32,435 nucleotides of DNA from Armatimonadota bacterium (GTDB lineage: Bacteria > Armatimonadota > Armatimonadia > Armatimonadales > Armatimonadaceae). Made by a program: the position numbers and the translations under genes. Below, piece after piece: positions 31,927-32,435 of this stretch. Under the pieces are notes generated by a model. That model was not told the DNA's origin. It made no database searches and worked only from the letters and a program-made list of their open reading frames with translations. Each line of letters opens with the position of its first letter. The first letter of the stretch is position 1. The stretch lies in the NCBI GenBank assembly GCA_014381035.1, contig JACMIS010000916.1, positions 1-32,435 of the forward strand, written 5' to 3'.

Positions 31927-32435
31927 ATGGGAACGATGAGTAAAACAACTACCACACGACGATCAAGGATACGCGGCTTTAATCTGATTGAAGTGCTGAT
32001 AGCCGCTTTCATTCTGGTTGCGATGGCGTTGATGTTCGCCGCAGTCGTTCCCACCACGATGCGTAGCGTAAAAACGTCGAGCTATTATACGCTTGCCGCG
32101 ATGGTCGCACAACGCAAGATAGAACAATTGGTTGATCCCTCAATAGGCTACGCGAATTTAAACGTCGCGGCGTTAGCGGGCGACGGATCATACGTCGATG
32201 GTAGGATCATCAGCAAGAGTGTTACCCCCACTTCCCCCTGTCAATGGGTTGACCCGGCAGGGACTTCCACGGGCACGGGACCGAGCGGCACCGCCTACGC
32301 GAAAACAAACTACAAACTCACGGGATATTTCACGACGCTGGACGGTCTGCGCAAATACAAGTCTAACGGGACCACCGCGTGTCAGGAGATGATGTCTCAG
32401 AATGCTTTTCCCGGAGATAGCGATGTCGAAGGCAA
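31927..32435 (+). CDS. Type IV pilin-like/type II secretion pseudopilin, 3' end missing
   Basis: Open from the ATG at 31927 to the window edge, 169 residues visible. GGAG 6 nt upstream favours this ATG over the one at 31936. The basic leader (RRSRIRG) ends at Gly17, followed by F-N-L-I-E, the class III prepilin peptidase site with Glu at +5. A hydrophobic helix follows to about residue 41. It is processed by PilD and assembled into a pilus or pseudopilus. The rest is Ser/Thr/Gly-rich with single Cys residues. The long helix and lack of a DUF1559 pattern within the visible part suggest a PilV/minor-pilin type rather than the major pilin, but this cannot be settled from a partial gene. Confidence 0.85.
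   Translation, partial: MGTMSKTTTTRRSRIRGFNLIEVLIAAFILVAMALMFAAVVPTTMRSVKTSSYYTLAAMVAQRKIEQLVDPSIGYANLNVAALAGDGSYVDGRIISKSVTPTSPCQWVDPAGTSTGTGPSGTAYAKTNYKLTGYFTTLDGLRKYKSNGTTACQEMMSQNAFPGDSDVEG

Noticed and set aside
31743..31943. Small GTG-started frame before the prepilin gene
   Set aside because: AT-rich intergenic sequence, no ribosome site, overlaps the prepilin start, no recognisable pattern.

Overview
The window reads as chromosomal DNA of a GC-rich, free-living bacterium. There are no rRNA or tRNA genes, no CRISPR array, no insertion sequence and no phage block. The gene mix is unusual: a lone McsB-type protein arginine kinase, a PEP-CTERM-like surface protein, a BTAD/NB-ARC/TPR regulator of AfsR type, a secreted M60-type metallopeptidase, sigma-54, a bacterial protein O-mannosyltransferase, and a prepilin of the form G|FNLIE. 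My best guess is Armatimonadota or a neighbouring environmental phylum. This rests on gene content only and confidence is low. Genes are densely packed; four convergent pairs meet within 20 nt or overlap.

Layout. 1-1536: 3' part of an ECF sigma factor gene overlapping its probable membrane anti-sigma partner. 1584-4686: a secreted lysozyme-like protein and a family-5 solute-binding lipoprotein, both apparently read from nearly leaderless promoters. 4705-5727 (-): NAD-dependent sugar-nucleotide epimerase/dehydratase. 5935-6855: LysR regulator. 6938-8140 (-): ParB-like protein whose C-terminus is an eight-cysteine, probably zinc-binding module. 8236-10539 (-): M60-type metallopeptidase. 10707-11912: MFS exporter. 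11909-12736 (-): Cas4/AddB-like Fe-S nuclease. 12932-14422: EEP-family hydrolase and an orphan iron/cobalamin-type ABC ATPase.

14467-19401 is the functional core: pstS-pstC-pstA-pstB-phoU, a complete high-affinity phosphate uptake operon. It is preceded by a terminator and a Pho-box-like array of TTAACA-type repeats in 11-12 bp phase. Two long inverted-repeat elements sit inside the operon, after pstS and after pstB. 19467-20705 is a membrane protein made of two tandem copies of one module. 20712-23717 (-) is the AfsR-like regulator, with three direct heptamers in front of its own promoter.

23948-27103 holds the PEP-CTERM-like protein, the McsB-like kinase (its start codon lies in a predicted hairpin) and homoserine kinase. 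27234-27830 is a decayed RHS/YD-repeat gene. 27920-29915 (-) carries rpoN and ridA, separated by another inverted-repeat element. 30086-31705 is a PMT-family mannosyltransferase, followed by a prepilin gene that runs off the window; the two could be functionally linked through pilin glycosylation (inference).

Most worth a second look: the ParB/eight-Cys fusion, the start-codon hairpin of the solitary arginine kinase, the heptamer array at the AfsR-like gene, and a family of intergenic inverted repeats whose arms are built from 7-9 nt tandem repeats.
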